Assembly (NCBI GenBank): GCA_963612735.1
Contig: CAVDWX010000065.1
Location: forward strand, 1-12,420
Reading direction: 5' to 3'
From: CAVDWX01 sp963612735
GTDB lineage: Bacteria; Bacillota_I; Bacilli_A; RFN20; CAG-826
Length of the DNA stretch: 12,420 nt
The notes beneath the pieces were generated by a model, which saw nothing but the letters and a program-made list of their open reading frames with translations, was not told the origin of the DNA and searched no databases. The number at the start of each line of letters is the position of its first letter. Position 1 is the first letter of the stretch. This document shows positions 1-6,605 of the stretch, one piece after another. The position numbers and the translations under genes are program-made.

Positions 1-527
1 AGATTAGCCCATTTGCTCAATTTTGGATTCATAATAAGAATAAAAATAATAAAAGCCATCAAGGTAGATAAAATAATACCAAAGATAAATAAATAATTAT
101 CTAAATCCTTAAAATGACGATAGCATTCAATAGCAACAAGGGAAGAAAAAGAAAAGCTAGAAGCAAATAAAAATATCGTTTCTAACAAATGTAATCTTAA
201 ATGCTTAAGTGGAGTTAAAAATAAAAAGACAATTAAAATTGCTGAAATTGTTCCACTAGCGATAATCGAGATGAGCATCCCATCAAATTCAAGTTTAGCA
301 TAAGTAAATAAATAGATTGTACCAAACAAAAATGAAGCTATTAAAATTAAATTACCAATTAAATTATCTTTAAATCTCAGTTCATAATTTAGTTCATATG
401 GAAAATGATTTCGAATATCATATTTATCTTTAAAGCGCTCAAAATAATGATTCTTCATAAGTATAAAGAAAGTGATAAATAAGATAATGGTTAAAAATAA
501 ACAAAATAAACCAAAATACAAATTCAT
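1..527 (-). CDS. Unrecognised integral membrane protein, 3' end outside the window (partial)
   Basis: I do not recognise this family. Reading from the ATG at 527 gives 175 codons with no stop before the window edge. The protein is very hydrophobic, with about five predicted membrane segments near residues 3-24, 56-76, 81-104, 111-132 and 144-166. A charged loop (about 25-55) follows the first segment and contains the stretch RNHFPYELNYE. The start codon shares its A with the TAA stop of rpe (TAATG), and a GGAGAA sequence lies about 11 bases upstream inside rpe, so it is almost certainly translated from the same mRNA as the last visible gene of this operon. No enzymatic motif is visible. The open frame and coupling make the gene firm; the function is unknown. 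Confidence 0.8.
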   Translation of the reverse strand, partial: MNLYFGLFCLFLTIILFITFFILMKNHYFERFKDKYDIRNHFPYELNYELRFKDNLIGNLILIASFLFGTIYLFTYAKLEFDGMLISIIASGTISAILIVFLFLTPLKHLRLHLLETIFLFASSFSFSSLVAIECYRHFKDLDNYLFIFGIILSTLMAFIIFILIMNPKLSKWAN

Positions 528-1186
528 TAAATCTTTAATTTCTCCATTCTTTCTTTAATATCATCGTGTCCAAATAAATAAGATCCAGCCACTAAAATAT
601 CAACACCCGCTAACTTGCATAAAGGTGCTGTTATATCGTTAATCCCTCCATCGACTTCGATTAATGTTTTATATCCATTAGTGTCAATGTTATTTCTTAA
701 TCTTATTATTTTTTCTAAAGCTGATTTTTGAAATGTTTGTCCTCCAAACCCAGGTTCCACCGACATAACTAAAACTATATCTAAAAAAGGAAGGAATGGA
801 AATATATGTTCAAGAGGAGTATTTGGTTTAAGAGAAAGTCCTGCTTTAGCTCCATTTTCATGGATAATATCGATGATTTCTAAAACTTCTTTATCACTTG
901 AACAAGCTTCATAATGAAAAGTTAATATATCAGCGCCGGCCTTAATAAAATCAAGAGCGTATCTTTTTGGCTCACTAATCATGATATGAACATCGTTGAT
1001 GAGATGATGACATTTACTAATGCTATTTAAAACAGGTTGACCAAAAGAAATATTAGGAACGAAATGTCCATCCATCACATCAAAATGCAAATAAGTAGCG
1101 CCCGCTTCTTCAACTTTTAAGATTTCTTCTTTTAAGTTTTTAAAATCAGCGGCTAATATACTGGGAGAAATAAGAGCTTGTTTCAT
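527..1186 (-). CDS. rpe: Ribulose-phosphate 3-epimerase
   Basis: Interconverts D-ribulose 5-phosphate and D-xylulose 5-phosphate in the cytoplasmic pentose phosphate pathway; a metal-dependent TIM barrel. The 219-residue protein has the usual family length. Visible signatures are SPSILAADF (7-15), the metal-binding HFDVMDGHFVPN block (H34, D36, D39), VHIMI (H67), the phosphate-binding GFGGQ loop (146-150) and VDGGI (D179). All the expected metal and acid-base residues are present. An ATG 14 codons further upstream is open, but ATG 1186 is preferred: it matches the family N-terminus and has GAGGA nine bases upstream, overlapping the end of rsgA. It begins 5 bases after the rsgA stop and overlaps the next gene by one base. 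Confidence 0.97.
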   Translation of the reverse strand: MKQALISPSILAADFKNLKEEILKVEEAGATYLHFDVMDGHFVPNISFGQPVLNSISKCHHLINDVHIMISEPKRYALDFIKAGADILTFHYEACSSDKEVLEIIDIIHENGAKAGLSLKPNTPLEHIFPFLPFLDIVLVMSVEPGFGGQTFQKSALEKIIRLRNNIDTNGYKTLIEVDGGINDITAPLCKLAGVDILVAGSYLFGHDDIKERMEKLKI

Positions 1187-1191
1187 AATAT

Positions 1192-2037
1192 TTAATCCTC
1201 GATATTTTTTAATAAATTGAGATAACAATCATAAACTATAGGGCTAATAAGTCCTTCTTCAAGAGCTTTTTTAATGCGACAACCCTTCTCATTAGTGTGT
1301 AAACAATTAGAAAAATAGCATTCGTGTGCATAATCGATTAAAGAAGGGAAAAATTTTGCTAAATCCGATTTTGAAATATGAAAATCAAGGGAAGAAAATC
1401 CTGGTGTATCAGCAATATAGCCATCTAAAAAAGGAAGTAGAATTACTTCTTTAGTTTCGTGTTTTCCTCTTCCTAAAGCGACACTATAGCTACCAATTCT
1501 TCGTCTAAACAAAGGATCAAGAGCGTTAATTAAAGAAGATTTTCCCACTCCAGATTGACCCATTAAAACAATCTTTTTACCTTTGATATATGAAATTAAT
1601 TCATCGATGCCTTCTTTATTAAGAGTGGAAATTATAAAGGTATTTACATGACTTTTATTAAAAACATCTTTAATTTCATCAATTTTAACAACACTCGTAC
1701 ATAAATCATTTTTAGTTAAGATGAGCGAGGCTTTTATATTGTTAATATTTAAATATGTGAGGTATTTAAAAATAAGCGAATAAGAAAATTCAGGTTCCAT
1801 AAAAGAGGAGACGATAAATGCCTCGTCGATATTTGAAACATGAGGTCTAATTAGATAATTTTGACGCGGATAAATATCAGTAATGATGAGTTCATTAGTG
1901 TCAATTTCTACTTCATCACCCACGACTACTTTTTTATTTAAATTGCGAAATATGCCTCTAGGAGTGACTTTATATAAAACATTGTCGCAATTCACAACAT
2001 ATGTACCGTACGAAGAAGAAATGACTAGTCCCTTCAT
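1192..2037 (-). CDS. rsgA: Ribosome small-subunit GTPase RsgA (YloQ/CpgA/YjeQ type)
   Basis: Circularly permuted GTPase that acts late in 30S subunit maturation. The 281-residue protein has an N-terminal OB-fold (about 1-68). The permuted G domain follows: G4 TKND (108-111), then P-loop GQSGVGKS (160-167), then G3 DTPG (210-213). The C-terminal zinc knuckle is C240-x4-C245-x-H247-x5-C253, the canonical spacing. In the switch region GRGKHETKE (189-197), a Glu sits where many homologues have the first Thr of HTT; Thr195 remains. Its ATG shares one base with the prkC stop (TAATG), implying translational coupling. In Bacillus subtilis the homologue CpgA is a known substrate of PrkC, the kinase encoded just upstream here. 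Identification is secure; regulation by phosphorylation is inference. Confidence 0.97.
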   Translation of the reverse strand: MKGLVISSSYGTYVVNCDNVLYKVTPRGIFRNLNKKVVVGDEVEIDTNELIITDIYPRQNYLIRPHVSNIDEAFIVSSFMEPEFSYSLIFKYLTYLNINNIKASLILTKNDLCTSVVKIDEIKDVFNKSHVNTFIISTLNKEGIDELISYIKGKKIVLMGQSGVGKSSLINALDPLFRRRIGSYSVALGRGKHETKEVILLPFLDGYIADTPGFSSLDFHISKSDLAKFFPSLIDYAHECYFSNCLHTNEKGCRIKKALEEGLISPIVYDCYLNLLKNIED

Positions 2038-2921
2038 TATTTAAATCCAAAAATACGAGCAAAAAAGCTTTTCTTTTCCTTTAATAATTCCGGATGCTTG
2101 CTCACTTCGATTAAGTCTAGGGCGAATTCGTTCGCACTTTTATATCTATCAGCGGGATTTTTTCTCGTCGCTTTAAAAATAATGCGTTCAATTTCTTTTG
2201 GACAATCTGGTAAATATTTTTTGGGAGATGGAAATTTTTCTTTAATATGAGCGACAGCAATATTAACAGCATTATTCTTTTCATAAGGCACATGTCCTGT
2301 AATTAATTCAAAAAAGGTAACGCCCGCGGCATAGATATCAGATTTAATGGTGGCCGGTTTACCTCTAGATATTTCTGGCGCTAAATAATGGACTGAACCA
2401 ACGATTTCTTTAGTTTCAGTTAAGTCGTTACTCATCCCATCAGCTTGAGCAATCCCAAAATCTCCTAATTTAATCGTCCCATCTGGTAAAAGGAAGATAT
2501 TATCAGGTTTTATATCGCGATGAACGATATTATGTTGATGAGCGTAATATAAAGCATTGGTGAGTTGAATCATATATTGAAGTGCTTCTTTAATTGGTAG
2601 CGATCCTCTAAAATCAAGCGTCTCTTTTAACGATTGCCCTTTAATATATTCATTAGCGATATAAGGAACTCCTCCAATCGTTCCGTGGTTATAAACTTTA
2701 ACGATATTGGGATGATTTAACGAAGCAGCAATGGTTGCTTCATTTTGAAATCTTTTTAAATTAACTGGATTTCTCATCACATCTTCTCTAATCATTTTAA
2801 TAGCAATGGTCTTTTTGGTGATGACATCATTTGCTTCATAGACTTCCGCCATCCCACCATGACCAATGCGAGCGGTGATGCGATATCTTCCGTCAATTAA
2901 TGTTCCAATTTTTAAAGGCAT
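2037..2921 (-). CDS. prkC: Serine/threonine protein kinase, PrkC-type catalytic domain only
   Basis: Hanks-type kinase paired with the PP2C phosphatase directly upstream. The 294 residues hold a complete kinase domain: glycine loop GHGGMAEVY (20-28), catalytic Lys42, E61, HRDIKPDN (134-141) with D136, DFG (154-156), an activation loop rich in Thr/Ser (T168, T170, S176), and GSVHYLAPE (175-183). The domain ends near 275, followed by a short basic/aromatic tail (KSFFARIFGFK). Most Bacillota PrkC/StkP proteins run to roughly 600 residues, with a membrane helix and extracellular PASTA repeats; none of that is present, and the frame stops cleanly at TAA and couples to rsgA. It is therefore predicted to be soluble, or attached only by its tail. 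GGGAGG lies 13 bases before the ATG. A natural short form is more likely than damage, because no PASTA remnant follows. Confidence 0.94.
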   Translation of the reverse strand: MPLKIGTLIDGRYRITARIGHGGMAEVYEANDVITKKTIAIKMIREDVMRNPVNLKRFQNEATIAASLNHPNIVKVYNHGTIGGVPYIANEYIKGQSLKETLDFRGSLPIKEALQYMIQLTNALYYAHQHNIVHRDIKPDNIFLLPDGTIKLGDFGIAQADGMSNDLTETKEIVGSVHYLAPEISRGKPATIKSDIYAAGVTFFELITGHVPYEKNNAVNIAVAHIKEKFPSPKKYLPDCPKEIERIIFKATRKNPADRYKSANEFALDLIEVSKHPELLKEKKSFFARIFGFK

Positions 2922-2923
2922 AA

Positions 2924-3679
2924 TTATTCGTTAGCCTCCCACAAGACAAGACCGATATTATCGCTCCCACCATTATTATTGCCGATGGAGATGAGTTCAG
3001 CGATTTTTTGTTCGATTGAATCATCACCTTTTAAAATAGATGCAATAGTGGTTTCGTTGACGTTATTATATAAACCGTCGCTACAAACAAGCAACGTTTC
3101 ATTTTTATAAGGATGAATCTTAATATCGAGATTTAAAGAAGGGTAGACACCTAAAGCATTCATTAAAACATGGCGTTTTGGATGAGTGGCAATTTCTTCT
3201 TTTTTAATTCTACCTGTTCGATATAGATATTGAACAAATGTTTGATCATCCGTAAGCTGTAAAAAACCATCTAATCCATATGAATAAAGTCGAGAATCAC
3301 CGACTTGAGCCACGACCATATAATTTTTAATTAATAATACCGCAGTTAAAGTCGTCCCCATTCCTTGATAAGCACGATTTTTATTAGCTTCATCATAGAC
3401 CGCACTATTAGCGTTTCTAATTGTTTTTGCTAACCAATATAAAGCATGGCCTTTAGAAAGAAAAATACCGTTACGTTTTGAAAAAGCTTCAGAAATGATT
3501 TGAACAGTCAAAGAAGAGGCATAATCGCCTTTATTTTGTCCACCCATTCCATCCGCAACAAGCAAAAGAACATTTCCTTTAACGTCAGTTAAAGCAGTAG
3601 CTTGGTCTTCGTTAGTCATCCTCACGCGACCAATATCAGTTTTATATGCAAATCTTCCCGATAAATATGCTTTTTTCAT
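2924..3679 (-). CDS. prpC: PP2C-family protein serine/threonine phosphatase (PrpC/Stp)
   Basis: Removes phosphate from Ser/Thr in proteins and is expected to counter the adjacent kinase. The 251-residue protein shows the PP2C motifs in order: NED (E24, D25), VADGMGG (D43, G44), GTTLTAVLL (about 107-115), QVGDSRLY (about 125-132), CSDGLYN (D201) and GSDNIG (D240). These aspartates are the usual ligands of the two-metal centre, so it looks catalytically competent. It lies between rlmN (2-base gap) and prkC (2-base gap), the standard order of this cluster. The only purine-rich ribosome site, GAGGG, is 16 bases before the ATG, so translation probably depends partly on ribosomes finishing rlmN. 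Identification is strong. Confidence 0.96.
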   Translation of the reverse strand: MKKAYLSGRFAYKTDIGRVRMTNEDQATALTDVKGNVLLLVADGMGGQNKGDYASSLTVQIISEAFSKRNGIFLSKGHALYWLAKTIRNANSAVYDEANKNRAYQGMGTTLTAVLLIKNYMVVAQVGDSRLYSYGLDGFLQLTDDQTFVQYLYRTGRIKKEEIATHPKRHVLMNALGVYPSLNLDIKIHPYKNETLLVCSDGLYNNVNETTIASILKGDDSIEQKIAELISIGNNNGGSDNIGLVLWEANE

Positions 3680-3681
3680 GT

Positions 3682-4716
3682 CTATTCAACTTTTGCCCTC
3701 AATTGTCCACACGCCGCATCGATATCAGAGCCAAATTCTTTTCTAATCGTCGCGTTAACTCCACCTTTTTTTAAATAATCTAGAAAAGCATGGACGCGAT
3801 TGCCTGAACTGCGTTTAAAATCATTTTTATTAGTTTCATTATACGGAATTAAATTGACATATCCCATAGTTCCTTTAATTAAATTAATTAGTTCAAGAGC
3901 ATCTTCTTTTCTATCATTAATTCCTTCTAATAATAAATATTCATAAGTGACACGCCTTTTAGCGATAATTTCATATTCTTTTACGGCTTCCATTAATTCT
4001 TTTAAAGGATAAACTTTATTTATTTTCATCAAGCTATTTCTTAATTCATCATTAGGAGCATGTAAAGAGATGGCTAAATTAGTTTGTAAACCTTCTTTAG
4101 CGTATTTTCTTATCCCATCTGGCAATCCACATGTTGAAACAGTGATGTGTCTAGCTCCTATCGCTAATCCTTTTTGGTCATTGATAATGCGAATGAATTC
4201 CATCACATTATCATAATTATCAAATGGTTCGCCGGTTCCCATAACGACGACATGACTCACTCTTTGTCCCTGTCCTTCTTCTTTTAAAAGTTCATTTAAA
4301 ATCATGATTTGGCCAACCATTTCTTCACTTGAGAGGTTTCTTTGTCTTCCCAATAATCCGGAGGAACAAAAACTACAACCCATATTACAACCGACTTGAG
4401 AAGAAACGCACGCTGCCATCCCGTAGTCGTAGCGCATTAATACAGTTTCTACTTTCGCTTTGTCATTAAATTCTAAAAGGAGTTTAATGGTCCCATCTGC
4501 ACTCACTTGCTTTTGATAAATAATAGGTAAATCGAGACAATATTTTTCTTTTAGCACATTTCTAAAAGATAAAGAAATGTCGCTCATTTCATCAAATGAA
4601 CGAACTTTCTTTTCATAAATCCATGTATAAAGTTGACTAGCGCGGTATCTTTTTTGACCCTCGTTAAGCATTAATGTTTCAAGATGATTTCGATCTAAAC
4701 CATAAAGATTAGTCAT
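3682..4716 (-). CDS. rlmN: Dual-specificity RNA methyltransferase RlmN (23S rRNA m2A2503, tRNA m2A37)
   Basis: Radical-SAM enzyme that methylates C2 of adenosine 2503 in 23S rRNA and of A37 in some tRNAs, through a methylated cysteine intermediate. The 344-residue protein has an N-terminal RNA-binding part (1-70), Glu90 in VETV, the 4Fe-4S cluster motif C110-x3-C114-x2-C117 in GCNMGCSFC, the GTGEPFDNYDN SAM region, and Cys336 in IDAACGQL, the methyl-carrying cysteine. A longer reading from 4794 is open, but the ATG at 4716 is preferred because MTNLYGLDR matches the family N-terminus. The start lies inside the end of the rsmB-like gene (8-base overlap) with no strong ribosome site, suggesting coupling. 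It is the only gene in the window ending in TAG. Confidence 0.97.
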   Translation of the reverse strand: MTNLYGLDRNHLETLMLNEGQKRYRASQLYTWIYEKKVRSFDEMSDISLSFRNVLKEKYCLDLPIIYQKQVSADGTIKLLLEFNDKAKVETVLMRYDYGMAACVSSQVGCNMGCSFCSSGLLGRQRNLSSEEMVGQIMILNELLKEEGQGQRVSHVVVMGTGEPFDNYDNVMEFIRIINDQKGLAIGARHITVSTCGLPDGIRKYAKEGLQTNLAISLHAPNDELRNSLMKINKVYPLKELMEAVKEYEIIAKRRVTYEYLLLEGINDRKEDALELINLIKGTMGYVNLIPYNETNKNDFKRSSGNRVHAFLDYLKKGGVNATIRKEFGSDIDAACGQLRAKVE

Positions 4717-5983
4717 CGTTAACTTCTTTCTTATGCATGATGGCGTAATATAAACAAGAATCCATCGCCTCAAAAGGGAAGAATTGCTTTTCATCTAATA
4801 AGGTAAATTCACGGTTATTGAGCAAGAAGTTTTTAACTACTCCTTCACCTTCTTTTTTATTAATTGTTGGAACCATGTAAACAAGCGTTCCGCCGTCTTC
4901 TACATATTTAGAGGCTTCGCTTAAAGCGATATTTTGACCCGCGATTAATTCATCGAGAGAAGATTGTTTAATTCTTAAAAAATAATCAGGCGTTGATCTA
5001 AGTAAATCAAGCATGGAATTCTTAGGTAAGACAAACATCGTATTCACTTTGTTAGATAAGCAGGTCACGATTAAAGACGGTCCGCCTTCATGGATGTCAT
5101 AAGCCTTGACTTTATCTAAATGAAAAGCATCGATATTTCTTTTTGTTTCATAATAAACTTGACTATGTGTTGACATCACTTCAACATCAATGGTTCGATT
5201 AAATCTGACTGATAAATCAAGATAAATGTTATTAGGGTAACTAGCGTATATCGCTACTTTTTTAAGTGGATCTAATTCTAATTTATCTAATATATATTTC
5301 GTGGCCATCTTTTCATAAAATAGGCCGTTATTTTCAAAATATTTTTGTTTTTTTATCGGAGCTTTTCCTCTATAAGCAAATATATCTTCAACAACTGTCG
5401 TAGCAAAATCAGGATTAGAAATGATTTCATCTTTATCAATAACAAGGGTATTAGCTCTTACAGTCGTCGTCGCGGCTTTATAATTAGCTTTTAATAATTT
5501 GATGGATAAAGTGCGGCCATATTGTTTTTGCCACATCTTAACAATCCATAAAGGAGCATTAAAACGAAGTGAAAGATATTCAATAGTCCCATTAGCGAAT
5601 TCATTTGGAATTAACTCATTAGTGGTCCCAATCCAATCTGAAAAAGTCTTCAAAGCATCGATATCGAGGTTACTTTCTTCAAATTGAGCTATCGCTAATG
5701 ATAAGATTTCTTCTTTATCAAAGCGCTTTAAGAACAGGGAGTCCGCTAAAAGGAGGAGCGTATAAGAACAATGAGAATTGGAAACTTCTCCAAATCTTTC
5801 TTTAATTAAACCTTCAAAAAGTAAGTGATGGCGTAATTCGCAGCCAACTAAAGCTGTGATATTACTACAAATGGTGTGATCAACATTATTTTTCTTAAAA
5901 GTATTTCTAAGAGCTAAAGCGAAAGGAATGTCGTGATCGAGAACATTGATTAAGATTTCGCTAGCGATTTCTAAACATTTCAT
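4709..5983 (-). CDS. rsmB: RsmB-like protein lacking both catalytic cysteines (probable pseudoenzyme)
   Basis: Active RsmB makes m5C967 in 16S rRNA. This 424-residue protein has the family length and layout: a NusB-like helical N-terminus (about 1-135), PLWIVKMW (144-151), an RNA-binding segment with TTVRANTL (173-180), and a Rossmann-like methyltransferase domain. By my alignment by eye, the SAM loop (usually DxCAAPGGKT) reads IYASYPNNIYLDL (245-257), the motif IV DAPCSG reads VLPKNS (318-323, Cys replaced by K321), and the motif VI STC reads MVP (370-372, Cys replaced by P372). Flanking blocks (TPDYFLR, VEDGGTLVY, FFPFEAMDS) still follow the family. The frame is intact and in the usual place before rlmN. 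It is probably inactive as a methyltransferase yet kept, perhaps for RNA or ribosome binding. A TATAAT ends 6 bases before its ATG and no ribosome site is visible. Confidence 0.85.
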   Translation of the reverse strand: MKCLEIASEILINVLDHDIPFALALRNTFKKNNVDHTICSNITALVGCELRHHLLFEGLIKERFGEVSNSHCSYTLLLLADSLFLKRFDKEEILSLAIAQFEESNLDIDALKTFSDWIGTTNELIPNEFANGTIEYLSLRFNAPLWIVKMWQKQYGRTLSIKLLKANYKAATTTVRANTLVIDKDEIISNPDFATTVVEDIFAYRGKAPIKKQKYFENNGLFYEKMATKYILDKLELDPLKKVAIYASYPNNIYLDLSVRFNRTIDVEVMSTHSQVYYETKRNIDAFHLDKVKAYDIHEGGPSLIVTCLSNKVNTMFVLPKNSMLDLLRSTPDYFLRIKQSSLDELIAGQNIALSEASKYVEDGGTLVYMVPTINKKEGEGVVKNFLLNNREFTLLDEKQFFPFEAMDSCLYYAIMHKKEVNDD

Positions 5984-6018
5984 AAAATTATTATATCGAT
6001 TAATTCATTCTAGATGAA
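5984..6018 (-). promoter_or_regulatory. Putative promoter of the rsmB-rpe operon, predicted leaderless
   Basis: A perfect TATAAT occupies 5995-5990 (minus strand), and only AATTTT separates it from the ATG at 5983. A transcript starting about 7 bases after the box would begin at the start codon itself. The best -35 match at 17 bases is weak, TTCATC (6018-6013). No Shine-Dalgarno sequence is present. In such AT-rich DNA a chance TATAAT is possible, but its placement matches the boxes before gmk and priA. Confidence 0.5.
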
Positions 6019-6019
6019 G

Positions 6020-6037
6020 AAAAACAATATTGTTTTT
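6020..6037. repeat. 18-bp perfect palindrome in the gap upstream of the rsmB-like gene
   Basis: AAAAACAATATTGTTTTT reads the same on both strands. It lies 33 bases after the stop of the DUF1904-like gene and 36 bases before the next start. As RNA it could form a weak stem of about 7 A-U-rich pairs ending in five U, so it might act as a poor terminator, or as a dimeric protein site just upstream of the putative promoter. With only one G-C pair per arm it could also be chance. Confidence 0.35.
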
Positions 6038-6070
6038 ATATTATCATCAAGAAAAGCAAAAACTACCATT

Positions 6071-6529
6071 TTATTTAGAAAAATCTTTGAAGATGTTACC
6101 GGTATAGATTTCATCTTCTCCTTCGCCTTCTTCGCGATATTCTTCTTCCTCTTCTTCCTCAACGTCAACAACGTTATCTTCTCGAATATAGCGAGGATAT
6201 TCTTTATCAAAATCTTCATAATAATCATCTTGAGAGAAGTAATAATATTCAATGGAGATATTGATTGCCACTCCTAAATCGCGCAAAGTGTTTAAGATCG
6301 CTTTACGGCTCAAATCTTGTAAAACAGTGACCTTTTTAGGAGCGTTAATAACGACTCTTACATTCCAAGAAGTTTGCTCCACCCCCATATGAAAATACAT
6401 TGCATTAGGTGCAATGAAATTGATTTCATCTTCATCCACTTCATAGACTTTCGCTAATGAAACGGTTAAATCTTTTGATAGGCGACCAACAATGTATTGG
6501 TCTAATCCGTAAATTGTGACAGTTATCAT
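6071..6529 (-). CDS. DUF1904-like small protein (MIF/tautomerase-type fold) with polyacidic C-terminal tail
   Basis: The 152-residue product has two parts. Residues 1-115 look like DUF1904, a tautomerase/MIF-fold family of unknown function: a beta strand at the N-terminus (MITVTIYG), a helix (about 15-30), an INFIAPNAMYFHMG strand region, a strand WNVRVVIN (55-62), a second helix (about 68-85), then the strand and YYFSQDDYYED (96-105), which recalls the DUF1904 ending. The usual catalytic Pro after Met is absent (Ile instead). Residues 118-140 form an acidic tail with seven consecutive Glu (124-130) and further Glu/Asp, ending in NIFKDFSK. ATG 6529 is chosen over one 8 codons upstream because GAGGTGA lies 5 bases before it. 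It sits between priA and the rsmB-like gene, where def and fmt often occur. Family assignment is by eye and moderate. Confidence 0.75.
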   Translation of the reverse strand: MITVTIYGLDQYIVGRLSKDLTVSLAKVYEVDEDEINFIAPNAMYFHMGVEQTSWNVRVVINAPKKVTVLQDLSRKAILNTLRDLGVAINISIEYYYFSQDDYYEDFDKEYPRYIREDNVVDVEEEEEEEYREEGEGEDEIYTGNIFKDFSK

Positions 6530-6605
6530 TTTGTTCACCTCTAAACGTAACAAGTTTCTACATGTATTATTTTAACCAGAATATTAGGCTCTGTTTATAA
6601 TTATT
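6530..6605 (-). promoter_or_regulatory. Intergenic leader of the DUF1904-like gene with a strong ribosome site
   Basis: GAGGTGA at 6541-6535 is the best Shine-Dalgarno sequence in the window and fixes the downstream start at 6529. Upstream, TTAAAATAAT-like sequence could serve as a -10, but I see no convincing -35, so read-through from priA is equally possible. An imperfect CAGA/TCTG inverted repeat is present without a following U-run and does not look like a terminator. Confidence 0.5.

Noticed and set aside
1187..1228. Upstream ATG giving rpe a 14-residue N-terminal extension
   Set aside because: The extension overlaps rsgA and is unlike the family; the ATG at 1186 has a properly spaced GAGGA.
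5499..5687. Plus-strand 62-codon frame inside the rsmB-like gene
   Set aside because: It is antisense to a family-consistent coding region with no promoter or ribosome site.
6010..6252. Minus-strand lysine/isoleucine-rich frame overlapping the same tail
   Set aside because: It is another frame of the same repetitive GAA/GAG sequence and lacks a start with a ribosome site.
6014..6277. Plus-strand open frame of 87 codons rich in Phe and Ile
   Set aside because: It is the antisense of the acidic tail of the DUF1904-like gene: Glu codons read backwards give Phe/Leu/Ser. It has no ribosome site.
6071..6529. Possible omega (RpoZ) or delta (RpoE) subunit of RNA polymerase, from position near gmk/priA and the acidic tail
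   Set aside because: The core shows neither omega motifs nor the HARE-HTH region of delta; the strand-helix pattern fits DUF1904/MIF better.
6554..6605. Inverted repeat CAGA/TCTG after priA as a terminator
   Set aside because: The stem is four pairs with a bulge, and no U-run follows on the transcribed strand.
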